NCBI GenBank assembly: GCA_024138015.1
Contig: JAMXBB010000003.1
Span: 79,407,644 to 79,471,643, forward strand
Origin: Lumnitzera littorea
Lineage: Eukaryota; Streptophyta; Magnoliopsida; Myrtales; Combretaceae
Length of the DNA stretch: 64,000 nt
Direction of reading: 5' to 3'
Position numbers and translations under genes: made by a program. Below, piece by piece: positions 23,220 through 36,439 of the stretch (positions are counted from its first letter, which is position 1; each line of letters opens with the position of its first letter). A model generated the notes under the pieces. It had not been told where the DNA came from. It did not search any database and worked only from the letters and a program-made list of their open reading frames with translations.

Positions 23220-24760
23220 GCTTGGGTCATGTATAGCCTTCTTTTGTAATCTCCATAAAACTAACTGTAACTTGTACTATGAATTGAACATGAGTGCCTT
23301 GCACATGAGATGAACTAAACATGAGGCTTAAACGTTAATTCATGAGAGTAGGGCATGAGCTTGTAAGTTGAGTACACTTGAATAAAACATGAGCCTTCGA
23401 TATCAACATATGAGAGTCAAAAGTAAACCGGTAAGTTGAGCATATACATTAATAAAACATGAATCTTGAATACGAGTCTTAAACATGATGTGATCTCTGA
23501 TTATGATGTAAGTCTTTGAACATGGCATAATAGATTCTTAAATATGATGTGATGCGAGCCTTGAACATGTGAACTGATCATGAGCTTGGAATGTGAACTT
23601 AATAGAGGAATTGAACATGAGCTTCGAATCTCTTTAACATGAGTACTTGTGAATTGAAAGTTTGAAATGAACATGACATGGGTAGTTTTAAGCTAAATCA
23701 CGTGAAATGGACATGAAGCTTCTAAGCGAGCATAGTATATGAATTGAATATAAACCTTGAGCATAAGTATGTGAGAGTTGAAAGCAAGTCCACGACTTAA
23801 GCACATATGAACCAATTATAAGCCTTTTGCATTAATACATAAGACTTGGACACTTCAATTCAACATAATCCCTTTGGTACGAGTTCATCTGGGCTTCTAA
23901 CTTGAGTACTTCTAAACCTTTGATATGAGTATGTGTAAGTTATGTATATGAATTGAAGATGACACTCTTCACATGTAAGTCGAATATAAATTTCATCATA
24001 TGAGTCGAACATGAGCCTTGACACATGAGTCATGATCACAAGTGAACATAAGGATTGTACTTGAGAATTGAATATGAGAGCAAACAAAAGTCTTGAACAT
24101 TAGAGTTAAATATGGGTGAGCATGAGCCATAATCACAAGACTTGAAGACGATTTAATATCAAAATCGAATTTACACCTTAAACACTAGCATTAAGTATGA
24201 TGTGAGCCATGAACTTGAAGCAAATCTTCAATATGACATAATCTGTGAATGTAACATGAGCTTTGAATATGAAATGAATCTTAAACATGTCACGAGTGTT
24301 GAACATGATATGGCAAGAGGCCTAAACTTGACATGAGGCTTGAACATGACATGAGTTTTGAACACCATATAACTCTTGAACACAACATGAGGCTTGAATA
24401 TGATGTGAGTACTAAACATGATGTGAGGTCTGAATATAACCTAAGGCTTGAACATGATGTGAGATTTGAACATGACATAAGGTTTGAATATGATGCAAGA
24501 CCTAAGTGATACATGAGGTGTTGACCATTAGTCTTCTAACTTGAATACATGTGCTTGAATACATGAGTTAAACATAATGTGAGGCTTAATCCAAATGTGA
24601 GCTTTGTTCATGACGTGAGGCTTGAGCATGAGTGCTTATTAGGTAAATATGAGACCATACATGAGTTCATCATGTGAGTTAAGCATGAGTCCTCTAATAT
24701 GAACATGGGTGAGCCGAATCTTTGAGTTAGACATGAGTCCTTAGTAAGGCTTCATTCCTT
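23220..24760 (+). repeat. 18-bp minisatellite, decayed at both sides
   Basis: The core at 24324-24503 divides without gaps into ten 18-bp units close to gaacatgatatgaggctt. On either side, from about 23220 to 24760, the same words (aacatgag, cttgaa, catgagtc) recur with irregular spacing, as in an eroded array. On the minus strand the core is open and encodes a six-residue repeat of the type S-[CY]-S-x-L-x; I see no sign that it is a real protein. Confidence 0.85.
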
Positions 24761-26799
24761 GTACTGCCTTTGTCATTTTTTCTTCAACTTCCCTCTTGTT
24801 TAGTTGTATAATTTCTATCCTATTTGCACTTCACTTTACTAACTTGCTTACTTTCCTTAGTTTTCACATTTAATCACCCCTTTCTCCTCCCCTAGATGGT
24901 AGCAACTGCGGTGGGCATTGGTACCACTTTTCGAGAATCAATATGAGGAGGTAACATGACATCATATTTAAGTAATCCCATGTGTTGAATAACTTTAATA
25001 ATGTTATCCTTCAAATTAAGCAAAGAGGGATGTTGTAAATTAGCGTAGTGTATCAAACATTTAGAGTACTCATGTGTTAAGTGCCACATACATATTGAGC
25101 CTTGTGCATATGTACACTTCAAGTATCGTGAGTACATGTGCATCAAGCCTTGCAAACATGCACAAATTGAATATCATGCATAAGGATTATTGTATAATGC
25201 AAATATTATGAGTAATGATCATCATTATGCAAGAATAACCTTGTCATATATCGTATCTATTTATAATTTTCCTCCCCTAATTATTGACATGTCGAGAAGG
25301 GGCAAGTCAACTAGTCTTGATGCACTTCATTCCCTCATGGCACCATTGAGGACCTAGTGCTATGTTGTAGTATGCTAGTCTTTAAAAGTTACGATATCGC
25401 TTATGGTAGACATTGTCTTAAGCTTGGTTTCATGTAATCTTCTTGATTGCTTGGTTGTAACTCATATATTTCCTTGTAAGTGAGAGTTGCAATTGAATAT
25501 GTAGAATTAACAACAATGAAGTTCATTGTCTGACTTTCATGCTTCTTTATCTCTTTGGCACTTTTGTTAGCTTTTATAAAGGTATCTTGTTGTTAAACAC
25601 TTAAGAATGATAGCTCTTCACTTAGTAGTAGTGTGCTAGATAATAATGTAATGTGGCAACTTCAATCTCCTTAATGACTTGCAATGTCTTTAAAGATAAT
25701 GAGAAGCATTTCTTGGAGACTTTACGTGCTTAGGAGCAATGTCTTGACTAAGTAGCGTTATTGTCTAGCATAAAATAGTAAGATTGTAAGATTGTCTTGT
25801 TATCTCTCTTTTTTTTTTTCCCTTTTAAAAATAACACCATGTGGTAGGGAGAAAAGGCTTGACATAGCCATACTAGTGTTAAGTAACTTGAGTTTTAAAT
25901 TTCTAGATTGACATGATTGCGAGATTGCTTAGACTCTTTGATCTAAGGGGCCTCTTGTAGAATAGATATAATTGAGAGACCGCTTAAGCTCAATGATCTA
26001 AAGGGTTCTCCTGTAGAATAGATGTGATTATGAGACTGCTTAGACTTAGTGATTTAAGGGATCTCACATGTTATCTACTCATTGAGGTAAGACTTTTGCT
26101 TACTAATGATAATATATAGAAGATCCTTTTTAAGAAGTGTTCAATCACGCATATGCAATAATAATAACATTGATTACCTAAGATCAATAATTCTTTCTTA
26201 TTAGTCAAGAAGGTGTTTCCCACTACTTGTTTGCATAATGTGGCTTACCAAGATGTTACTTGGGTTTGAATGTCAATATGTTAAAGTACTTACTGATGTA
26301 ATTATCTCCACTAGTTGATGGCAAGAAACATAGAAACTAGATAACATGAAAGCTATACATGATTATCATGGCGTAATGTATGTTTAGTAGCCAGCGCTCT
26401 ATCAGTCCATAACATATAAGCCAAGCTCATCATCGTGCGCTTAGGAGACCATGCTCTTACTAGCCAACAACGATGTGTAGTCTATAATTATATTCATTAT
26501 TACTTTTTTTTTTTTTATTGATTGAGGGGTTTAGTTTCCCCCATTCAAATGTAAACTATTTCATAAAATTAACTTCGTACGCTAAGGAGACTAGTATCTT
26601 ACTTTGCAGTGACAACAGTAATAAAATGAAGACACATAAATACTTATCACATTCTCATTAGAAAATATTGGTGATGGGAAAAGGAACTTCTTCTATGATG
26701 AGAAGTAGTTACCATTGCGCTTACATATGAAATGAAATGAAAACCAAGATAAAAACAGTGAGAACACAACTTAGCTACCAGTAGTTCTCGCACTTCTTA
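24761..26799. other. about 2 kb without a recognisable gene
   Basis: An 87-codon frame at 25155-24892 (minus) has no recognisable motif. Near 25920-26060 a block around gagattgcttagactctttgatctaa recurs two to three times at intervals of about 60 bp, a small diverged tandem repeat. Otherwise nothing is identified. Confidence 0.4.
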
Positions 26800-27903
26800 G
26801 CTTACAATGTGGCTTCTACCTTCATAACATCATTTGTTTACTTTCGTTTCTTTGTGCCCCCACAACAATTATGCATCCTCTTTTTCTTGAATGCTTGAGT
26901 TTGAGCCTCTTCCCCTATAGGTAGTTCTGCCTAGGGGGTTCTACTAAGGGTATCTCCTTTTCATTTACATGCTCATAAAAAATGTTGCTTCAGTAAAGTG
27001 ATACTCATTATGTGTGAATGGGTTCTTTGTTGCAGAAATGAAGATGTCTTGCTTATTCTAATGACTCTTTATACATTGATGCCATGTTAAAGGTATCCTG
27101 TTGTAATAATGTAGCCATATCGTTCCTATAAGGAGATGGTAAGATACAGGTGCATCGATCACATGGAACCATTTGGAGTTGTTGATAGGTTTGATATCAA
27201 AGTCTACTTCAGTATGCCCCATTGCCTTCATGGATGACTCATAGAGGCTATTCAATTTGATTGGTTGTCTCATTAAGTTTTAAATATCTATCTTTGCAAC
27301 TTTAAAAGTATAAATTAGCATAACATTAAGTGAAGATCCATTATCAATAAATGTCCTCCTAATAGAATGATCATTGAGTATGCTTTCCACATATAGAGGG
27401 CGATTATGGCTATGATTTATTGTATGAATATCGACATTAGTAAATGTAATTGCACCCTCATTCACCAAAAGAATTCCCTTTATAGGATGTGTTATAGGAT
27501 GTTTCTTATATCAACCCTATGAGGTCCTCATGAGTCCAATTGTTGCTTCAAGCCGGGCATCCTCATCAAAGCCGAGTGAATCAAAGAAATTTCTAACACT
27601 GGCAATCTTCAACAAAGCAAGAACAATGCTGTCATCTCCATTTGTCTTGATTTCAAGTCCTTTATGCTTAACTTCATGCATCTCAACTAGTTGCAGTCCA
27701 TACATTCCACCTTTATGGGGTCGTGAGTGATAACATTGGTAGCGCCATGCTGGTTGTTGTGAGCTATAAGTGGATTATTCTTGATATCATTATCTTTAAT
27801 GATAATTTCTCTATTTTGAACTCGCTCATTAAAAATCTTCTTCAAAGTCCAATAGTCTTTTATAAGGTAGCTTATACTTCTATGAAATCTACAATACTTA
27901 GGG
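26800..27903 (-). pseudogene. Tat/Ogre-like Ty3/gypsy gag-protease remnant
   Basis: Minus-strand order from 27903 down: KYCRFHR, a gag zinc-knuckle-like start; IKDYWTLKKI and RVQNREIIIK; a spacer with two short frames; then protease. Near 27468-27280 the frame reads ITFTNVDIHTINHSHNRPLYV and, further, TFIDNGSSLNVM, where D-N-G-S replaces the usual D-P-G-S loop. Then 27273-27058 gives GHTEVDFDIKPI, FHVIDAPVSYHLLIG, IWLHYYNRIPLTWHQCIKSH. This is the layout of Tat/Ogre-type protease. Further down, to about 26800, a decayed linker is visible but no RT. The high-coordinate end is cut at 27903, where a long LTR-like repeat begins with TGTCACGAC. Confidence 0.75.
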
Positions 27904-30900
27904 TGTCACGACTCGAGGGGGCTAGTTGTGGCAGTCATCATATACCGTACAAAGGACTGTAGATTGATTTCCTTTACAATTGATAACCCCTTATGTGATA
28001 TACAAGGCTATAGCTACAATTAGCAACCAAGAATTGCGTAGGTGTAAGCAATATTATTTCATGATAATAATAACAAGTTATAGAAATATATAACATATCT
28101 ATTTATATAGAAATTTACAGATAAGAAGTCTTTAATGCTTCTTAACTCAAACTGATATCATTTCATTAAATAATAAGATTCATAATCTAAATAAACTATC
28201 ATAAGTACACTTCGATCATATTACTCCTACATCAACCCTTTGATGTACAACTAACCTTGAGTATGCAGTGGCCCGACTCCAAGAATAAATTAGCCTACGA
28301 AAGTAAATTATAAGGGTATAAGCTAACTAGTTTAGTAAGATAATCCCCTCAACCATACGGTAATCAAGTTATACATCAATTAAGTTCAATCAAATGAATG
28401 CATGACAATTACTATGTTAAACGAATACATATAGGTAACCAGGTACTGCATGTAACTTAGATTTAACACCCTTCGAAGTTAGGGTTGGAGATACATCGGC
28501 ACAGTCAGATCCGGATATCATATTAGAACTTATATCATAGCGAAACTCTGCGTTTCATATTCAAAATATAATGGTATATCCATTCTTAGTTTTTATAAAA
28601 AACGAGTTCTATGTATGATTGTAAATAACCTTCACTCACCCTTAAACAGAGGCTTCTAGACTCGACCCTTAGTTAGGCAGTTGGCGCCTCTAATGTCTAG
28701 TGATCTTGCGAGCTAAGGTAAGGTCATATCGTACGTGTATATTATACGAAATCTACAACAATTAAATAATCAACCCACATATGACCTCTCGCTACTTTCG
28801 TGTGATGAGACACTCGGAATTAGTTATGTAGTGTATCATGTTCCGAGCTAGTTCTTTCAAGTTGAGTAAGATTAGGTCTTATTATTTAGTGATCAATAAG
28901 CTCACAAACAATTAGTTCCTATTGAGTCTACTATACAATAATTAATACGTTATCATACTTTAAAGTAAATTCATTATCAGCAAATAGTATCATATATAAG
29001 CATAACCCAACCTCATACAATATTTAATTATTAATCACAATTTATATTCACTAATTACAAATATAAGTAAGTATGGAATCATTAGGAAAAACTTATTCAG
29101 CTATGATTGACTCAAGGGTCGTAGTAGTCCAATGGTAGCTTAAGGTCAAAGTCGAGATCACCTGAGAATAAGGAATATAGAAAATAATAAGTTTGGGAAT
29201 TTAAAACTAAACTAGTATTGTAATTTATATTGTTTGCTTAACTTAGTTACGTAAAATCGTTGATTCGAGCTTTTTATCGAATAGCGTAAAAACTTTTCGA
29301 TTTAGTTCAGATTGTTATGAACTTATAGTCCATTTTAATCATTTTCGAGTGTATTTTCTCGTAGTAAGATTCATTTTAGACACTATGACTCGTATTTTGG
29401 ACTGTAATATAAAAATATTACAAAATTTATTATTTTAATTCAAAAAGTTATAAAATATTAATTTAAGCTTTTTCTTAGTATATTTACGATTTAATAATTA
29501 TTTAAATCGTATAATTGATAATTTTATTATTTTAAACTTATTTTACTCTAATTACTTATTTTTACCTATTTTTAAGATTTTTGAATTATTAATTCAATTT
29601 TTTCTACTTTATTATTTTTCTACTTAATTAATTATTATTATTATTATTAATTACGAAAATTAATTAATTTTATAACAAATGGTGATGTGGTAACACGTAA
29701 GAGTGTCATGTATCCAGCTTGTACATTTTTCCAGATTTTTCCATTATTTTCTATTTTTCGATATAGAAATATATATAAAAATACTTATGATTACATTTTA
29801 TTAGATTTGCTAATTTACTTAATTATTAAATTTTTCTCTAAATTTATGGTATTTATGCATATATATACTTACTAACTTACTTTATTTATTAAATTATTAA
29901 TATAGTATATTGTATACACTATTTAAGTATACTTGTATTTTTATGTATACGTCACTATTCATATATGTACATTTATACATATACTATACTTTATGTAATA
30001 AATTATTTTGATTTTAATTAGATACTATATATTATACGTATAAGTATAATATGGATGTATTTGTATTTTATATACATATACACTTATATGGTTGTATTAA
30101 ACATATATATATATAATAAGGAATATAACTAATAATATGATACATACATATAACGTCCAACCTAATACATGTATAAATATATATAAAAATTCTTATAAAA
30201 ATGAAAATACTAAGTATAAATATACATACATATACTTACTATTATACATGTACTCATATATATATATATATAATAAATACTATGTTTATATATACATGTG
30301 CATATATTTACGCCACCCTTATATATACATACATAAAAAAAAAAATAGCTTTCATGTGTACATAAATACTAGAATACATAATAGATGTATATATATAATA
30401 TACCAAATACTAATCATCCATACATATATAATACATACATACATATATATTCACGTGTACATACATATATATATATATATATATATAATTACCTAAATAG
30501 CGAAAATACTAAATACATACCCTATGTATTCTTATTTATACATACATATATATACATAAGGAAATACTTAGTATATCTATATTATATACACATAAATGTA
30601 CATACTTTAGACCATATATGCAAAATACATATATGTAATACATAAAAAGAAAAATAATAAATACCCAATATATATGTATGTACATAGGATAAAGTATATA
30701 TACATGTAAAAAAATTAAATACTAACCTACCTAAATCCTTTATTAATTTGATCAATTAATCAACTCCTCTTAGTCTTCTTCTTCTTCCTCTTCTTTTCCT
30801 AATTGCTTTTGTTGTTTTCAATTTGCATATAAGTGTTTCTGCTTTGTTTTTCTTTTCTTTTCTTTGTGTTTTTGGTTTGGTTTTTTTGTTCTAGATTTTA

Positions 30901-31655
30901 GATGTGAAAATCAGCAAGAAATGAAATAAATAAATTAAAAAAAGAAAGAAGCTCATCCGCTTAGATTAGGCATTAATAAGGATAGGACATTTGCTTTATT
31001 ATTTTTGTCCTTTGTCCTTTAATTGTATGACACTTGTAATTTAGAATTATGCACATGGGTTGCTGATTTTTCTAGAATTTGCAACGTGGAGTAAGAAGAA
31101 AAAATAGAAGAAGGAAGAAAGAAAGAAAATAGAAGAAAAAGGAAAATATAAATAATTATATGTAATTTTTCTAAACCTAAAAATAATAAAAATAACATTA
31201 TAAATTAATTTTGGAATTTTATGAAAATTTATCAATTTAATTGGTATTTGTTACAATTATGATTTTTACGAGTTATTTTAATATTTTCGTTAAACGTTTT
31301 ACGTTATTATGTGATTTAGTCGATAATTGTAATTGACTAGTATTATATCACTATTAAGTGATACTTATTTACTTTATAAGCTTAAAGTTATAGTTTTAGG
31401 GTTTCGATCAAGTTTGGGTTCGATTTTGAGTATTTGCACGTACATCGGATTTAGGGTTTTTGTACGCAATTTAGGTTTCGATCAATTTCTAGGGTTTTAT
31501 TATTGATACTATATTCGATTTATTAATTTCATAAAAATTTTATCTTATCTAGTCTTATCGACTCATGGTATAGTTTAAGATACTCGGACTTAAATTAAGG
31601 TTCGATTACTAACTATATAGAGTTTACATATGGTTGCTCTTCTGTTCATTTGTTG
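27904..31655 (+). mobile_element. long LTR-like repeat, copy A (solo LTR or one end of a large element)
   Basis: Starts TGTCACGAC, a common start of plant gypsy LTRs, inside the gag of an older element. It aligns over its length with copy B at 48199-52252. Matching blocks include the first 50 bp, atacaaggct, taacacccttcgaagt at about 28467, ctctagactcgaccctta with the gcctctaa that follows (about 28660-28710), a tataca-rich centre, and agggtt blocks near 31400-31500. The right end is set where the alignment fades, so it is approximate. No protein frame is found inside. Copies differ at many sites, so they are old. Confidence 0.6.
29900..30720. repeat. low-complexity TATACA-rich region
   Basis: About 800 bp made mostly of tatata, tacata and tatgta words, including an (AT)n run near 30464-30487. 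Long open frames here (such as 30137-30496) are rich in Y, I, H and T purely because of composition. Copy B has a shorter counterpart near 49900-50400. Confidence 0.85.
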
Positions 31656-33120
31656 GTAAGCACTCAACTCTTAAGAGTTTGATATTCCTATAATGTAGCC
31701 ATTGGTTGAGGAGTGTGTGCACTTTTCCCATTGAGCATGTGATTGGAATTAGCCTCTTGGACCAATCTCATGTAGTCGAGCTAGAGGACTCTAAGGACTC
31801 GCATGGAGAATATTAGCTCGAAGCCATATTTGAGACAAGGATTTCTATTCTAAACTGATCTCCTGCTAACTTAGCTATCAGATCCATACGTGTATCAAAT
31901 CTACTCTTACCTAGTAGTGATGCTTTATTTTAGAAGACAGCCTAGGACTAATTAAGCTGAGCTCCCAAACTGACCACATAAATCTAACTTCAATTCAGTT
32001 GACTTCTTTACAGGACTGATTAACTCCCGACTTGATCTAAATCAGGCTAGCTCCTAATTGCGATGCTTTTTTGCTTTTACCTATTTGTATTATATTTCTA
32101 ATGTCCAACCACCAAGCAATACGTATCTTTTAGCACAACATTCCAGAATGATTCTTTCTTTTTTCATACTGAATATTCTTTGTCTCTTTTACTCCTTTTA
32201 GAATATTCTATGTAACTTAATTATAAGAATACCCTCTTGTCTTTTCATACATGTAAAGTAGCCTTAGTAGATGGGTATATAAACTCCCACTTACTTATAC
32301 GTAGACAATCATTCATCAATATAGAAATTATTCACATCTCCTTTGAGTAACCTTAGTATTCTCATTATTCTTCAACTTTTGTCTATTCCCTTTAGCAAAG
32401 AGTAGTGGCGAGTGACCCTTTAGTTTGAACTGGTGCATTATATCCGGTGAGTTGTAGGCCAAGTAGGATTGAGTGGTACGTCATATCCATTCAGTAGTTG
32501 CCTGGATTTTGCTAGCTTTTCTTTTGTTCCTTTTGGTTCACTTTGTTATGGTGCCACTTTGTATGTTCGACCTTGATGACGCATCAGCATGGGTATGCCA
32601 AAGATAGTTTAGTGCTCAAAAGCTTCTCACTTTTAAATTTCTTTACTCCTTTTAGATTCTCCTCTTAGGCTAAGTTCACTAACGGTGTGCGCTTATTAAA
32701 TCTTGCATTTTTGCCTCTTTATTGTGTTACTGAATTGTTTGTCCTTCGTGTGCTCTCAACTAACATAGCAAAAGAACCCAACGAGATGTTCTCAAGATGC
32801 ATTGCGTACTTAGTAAACATCCTTTAGTGATCTTCTTGGTTATAGACTAGTGTAATGCTTGCAATTCTTAGACTTAGTTAACTCTGGATTGCATAGAGGG
32901 TTGAAAAGCAAAAGAGAAATGCTTCAAGCCGACTTAGGCTAACATTCTTCTAGACTTCAGTGTTGTGTCGACCTCTTCAAGCAGAGTTGAGGAGGCCATA
33001 TCGAGTTAAGAATAGCAATGATTGACCAGATGAAAGTTGAGCAAGCCAGTAGGGCTGAGCAGGTTAGCTAGGCCAAATCGAGGCTAGGCCAACCTTGAGA
33101 ACATATGAGAAAGGACAAAC
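31656..33120 (+). mobile_element. probable 5' LTR and leader/gag of the gypsy element at 33-36.4 kb
   Basis: A TATA box (tatataaa, 32277-32284) is followed by a stretch ending ctttagcaaagagtagtggcgagtgaccctt. The same gagtgaccct leader text recurs at about 62850 after a similar LTR-like stretch. From about 32690 to 33120 weak gag-like sequence leads into the zinc knuckle. LTR limits and the primer-binding site could not be fixed. Confidence 0.45.
32277..32284 (+). promoter_or_regulatory. LTR TATA box
   Basis: tatataaa in the sequence gggtatataaactccc, about 120 bp before the leader of the plus-strand gypsy remnant. Its position fits the U3/R border of an LTR. Confidence 0.4.
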
Positions 33121-33124
33121 CTCC

Positions 33125-36100
33125 GGATGGAAGACTAATGAGGTGAAGTGCTTTAAATGCTTAGGCTTTGGACACATGGTTGCTGAGTGTTTGAATCGAC
33201 GTATCTTGGTGCTCTAAAGAAATGTAGTGGATAGCACCGACAAGAGCGAGCCTAAGGAGGAGAAGCATGATCGAGAGGTAGAAGCTGAAGAAGAAGAGGA
33301 AATATGTGTCTATGCCGACCAGGGAGAAGTGATGACCTTAGTTCTAAGACAAGTATTGAGTTCCTTACTGAGCTCTGAGAAAGACTGGAGGGAAAATTTA
33401 TTTCACATTGAATGTACCATAAAAGGACAATTGTGTACCATTATAGTAGACAGAAGAAGCTGTACTAATATAGTTATAGAGTCCTTTGTACAGAGGTTGA
33501 GATTGCTTACCTTAAGGCATCCCTAACCTTACAAGCTACATTAGCTTTATAATAAGGGTAACTTGTATGTGATTGAAGTAGTGACCGTATCGTTTAGTGT
33601 TGGGAGTGTGTATAGGGATGAAGTAATAGGCGATTGTGTCCTTATGGGAGCTTTATATCTATTGCTTGGGCAACCTTGGTTGTTTAACTAATGTGTTACT
33701 CACGACGAGTATGAGAACACCTATGCCTTTGTTAAGGATGGAAGGAAGATTGTGTTGCAACCTATGACCCCATCCTAAGTAAATGAAACCCATAACCAGC
33801 TCACCTAAGCTAATAAGAAGAAAGCCTTAGTGATGAGTTGAAGAAAGCTCCGAGTTGTTAAAAAAGATGAAGAGCCTATGTTTCTATTGATTAAAACATT
33901 GTTAGAGATGAGGGATTAAGAGGATATTCTTGATGAAATCCGAAGCTTACTAAGTGAGTTTTTCGATTTGTTTCTTGAAGAATTGCTTAGAGGACTGCCT
34001 CCAATCTAAGGCATTAAGCATTTTATTGATCTATAGCCAGACGCTTCTCTACCAAACCAACCTGCATACAAAATGAAAGTTGAGCGACCTGTTGAATTGA
34101 AGTGATGGGTGGATGAGCTCATAGAGCAAGGATATGTAAGGGAGAGCATGAGCCCTTGTGCAGTACCAGCTTTGCTTGTTTTAAAAAAAGATGGTTCATG
34201 GCATATGTGCATTGTCAGCTTAGTAATCAACTAAATTATTGTCAATTATAGATATTCGATACCAAAGCTTGATGACATGTTAGATGAGCTCTATGGTGCA
34301 AAAATATTTTCAAAGATTTAATCTACGAAGTGGCTACCACTAAATTCGTATGAGACCAGGTGATGAGTCGAAGACTGCATTCAAGACTATGCATGGTCTA
34401 TGAATGGTAGGTTATGTCGTTCGAACTTAATAATACGTTGAGCACATTTTATAAGGTTAATGAATCGTGTAATGTGCCTCCTAATTGGAAGATATGTGGT
34501 TGTGCACTTTGATGACATATTGGTATATAGTGTTGACTTGAATAATCATGTTCAACATCTTTGTGAAATATTTCACATTTTGCGAATTGAGAAGTTGTAT
34601 AGGAATCTGAAGAAATATAGGTTTTGTTAGAATGGGGTGATTTTACTAGGGTTTGTCATATCATAGGAAGGAATTCGAGCAGATGAAGAGAAGATTTGAG
34701 CTGATTTGGAATGGCTGACGCTGAAGAATGTCACTAAGGTCTGAAGTTTTCATGGCTTAGCTTTTTTCTATAGGCGATTTATTAAGGACCTTAGTACAAT
34801 AACCACTCCCTTGATTGAGCTGGTAAAGAAGGGTAATGGATTTTAGTAGAATGAACAAGCTGAATAGAGCATCAGGGAGATCAAGTTGAAGCTTACTTTG
34901 GCATTTGTCCTATCATTACTAGACTTTAACAAAACCTTCGAGTTAGAATGTGATGCATCGGGAGTTAGAATTGGTGTTATCCTAATGCAAGAGTGACGAC
35001 CAGTTGCTTACCATAGTGAGAAGCTTAGTGGTCCTGCCTTGAGTTATGTTGTATATGAGAAGGAGTTATACTCCTGTATCGAGCCCTTATTATTTCGTAA
35101 CACTATTTGTAGCCATAAGAGTTTGTTAATTATATAGACCATGAGTTTCTGAAGCATCTTAGGAGTGGGAGTCAGAATAAACTCTTGAAAAGATAAGCCA
35201 AGTGGTTGGAGTTTATGGAGGGGTTCTCGTATGTCATTCAATACAAGAAGAGAAGCACAAATGTGATTGTTGACGCTTTGCTGCAACGGTAAACTTTACT
35301 GACCACTTTGCAGACGAAATTATTGTGATTCTTACTCATCACTGAGTAGTATGCTTATGACCCTCATTTCAGCCCAATCATAGAACAGTGTAGGGATGGA
35401 ATTGCTATTAAGGGATACTATCTTAAGGGAGGATATCTATTTGAGACTCGAAGGCTATGCATACCAAACTATTCTACGCGTGAGCTATTGATCAGGGAAA
35501 CTTACAGCGGTGGATTATTAGGTCACTTTGGGGAGACTAAGATAGCTAATATGCTGAAGGAGAGCTTTTACTAGTCACGTTTAGCCAAGGATGTCCATAA
35601 GGTATTTGGTAGCAGTGAAGTTTGCAAGCGAGCTAAGGGGAAGAGGGAGACTCATGGAGAATACATGCCCTTTGTCGACACTAACCTTATCTTTGGCCGA
35701 CCTTAGCATGGACTTTGTCCTATGGTTGCCTTGAACATTTAGAGGGAAAGATTCTATATTTGTTGTAGTAGATCGCTTCAGCAAGATGGCATACTTTTTT
35801 TCGTGCCATTGGATTAACAATGCTTTATATATTGCTTATTTGTTTTTGTAGGAAATTGTCCAACTACATGGAGTACTAAGGACTATTGTTTCAAATAGAG
35901 ACATAAAATTCTTGAGCTATTTTTAGAAGACTCTTTGGAGAAGAATTGGAACTAAACTTGTGTTTAGCTCCAGTAGTTAACCTCAAACTGATGGCCAGAC
36001 TAAAGTGGTGAATAGGATACTAGGCAACTTACTCAGAGATTTTGTGGGAAAGAACTTATGGGACTAGCATTTGTGCCTATTAGTTATGGAGTTCATGTAT

Positions 36101-36430
36101 AACCAAACTATCCACAACACCACTAGGAAGACTCCATTCCAGGTCATCTATGGCCTTAACTTGACAATTCCCTTGAACAAGGTCAATACCCCCACAGCTA
36201 CTAAGGAGAGTCAATTTGGAGTTGACCAAACCTAAGAATTGCAAGCATTACATTAGTCTATAACTAGGAAGATGCCTAAGTTTAATAAGAAACAACATGA
36301 GATTGGTAGCCAAAGCCACTAAACTGTCACTTTCTAGTTAGGAGACTTAGTATGGATTCACCTCATCTGAGAATGATTCCTACACTTGAGACAAAGCAAA
36401 CTATCTCCTTTGATCTTCTTCAGGACATTG
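33125..36430 (+). pseudogene. Ty3/gypsy gag-pol remnant, zinc knuckle to integrase end
   Basis: Domains follow the gypsy order. The zinc knuckle KCFKCLGFGHMVAEC at 33146-33190 is intact. The protease reads TIIVDRRSCTN (33.43-33.47 kb; DRRS in place of a DGGS or DSGS loop), then YLLLGQPWLF and NGRKIVL-like blocks. The RT linker begins RGLPPI near 33985; RT holds YVRESMSPCAVPALL and VVVHFDDILVYS, the catalytic Asp pair kept but the preceding Tyr now His (34505-34507). RNase H starts LECDASGVRIGVILMQE near 34945. Integrase holds LSMDFVLWLP and VVVDRFSKMAYF, then SNRDIKFL, then PQTDGQTKVVNR. Lys (36002-36004) sits where the third acidic residue, Glu, belongs. The C-terminal GDLVWIHL and RQSKLSP blocks end at about 36430, where opposite-strand repeat DNA begins. 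Many stops; not functional. No 3' LTR was found. Confidence 0.85.
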
Positions 36431-36439
36431 AATGGACCA

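Noticed and set aside
24290..24514. Hexapeptide-repeat protein on the minus strand
   Set aside because: The open frame follows from an 18-bp tandem repeat divisible by three; no start context or neighbouring gene supports a protein.
22800..24760. CRISPR-like array
   Set aside because: Units are contiguous or nearly so, with no unique spacers, and the host is a plant.
30137..30645. Long open frames in the TATACA-rich stretch
   Set aside because: They consist of Y, I, H and T dictated by tatata/tacata composition, with no domain and no splice or start context.
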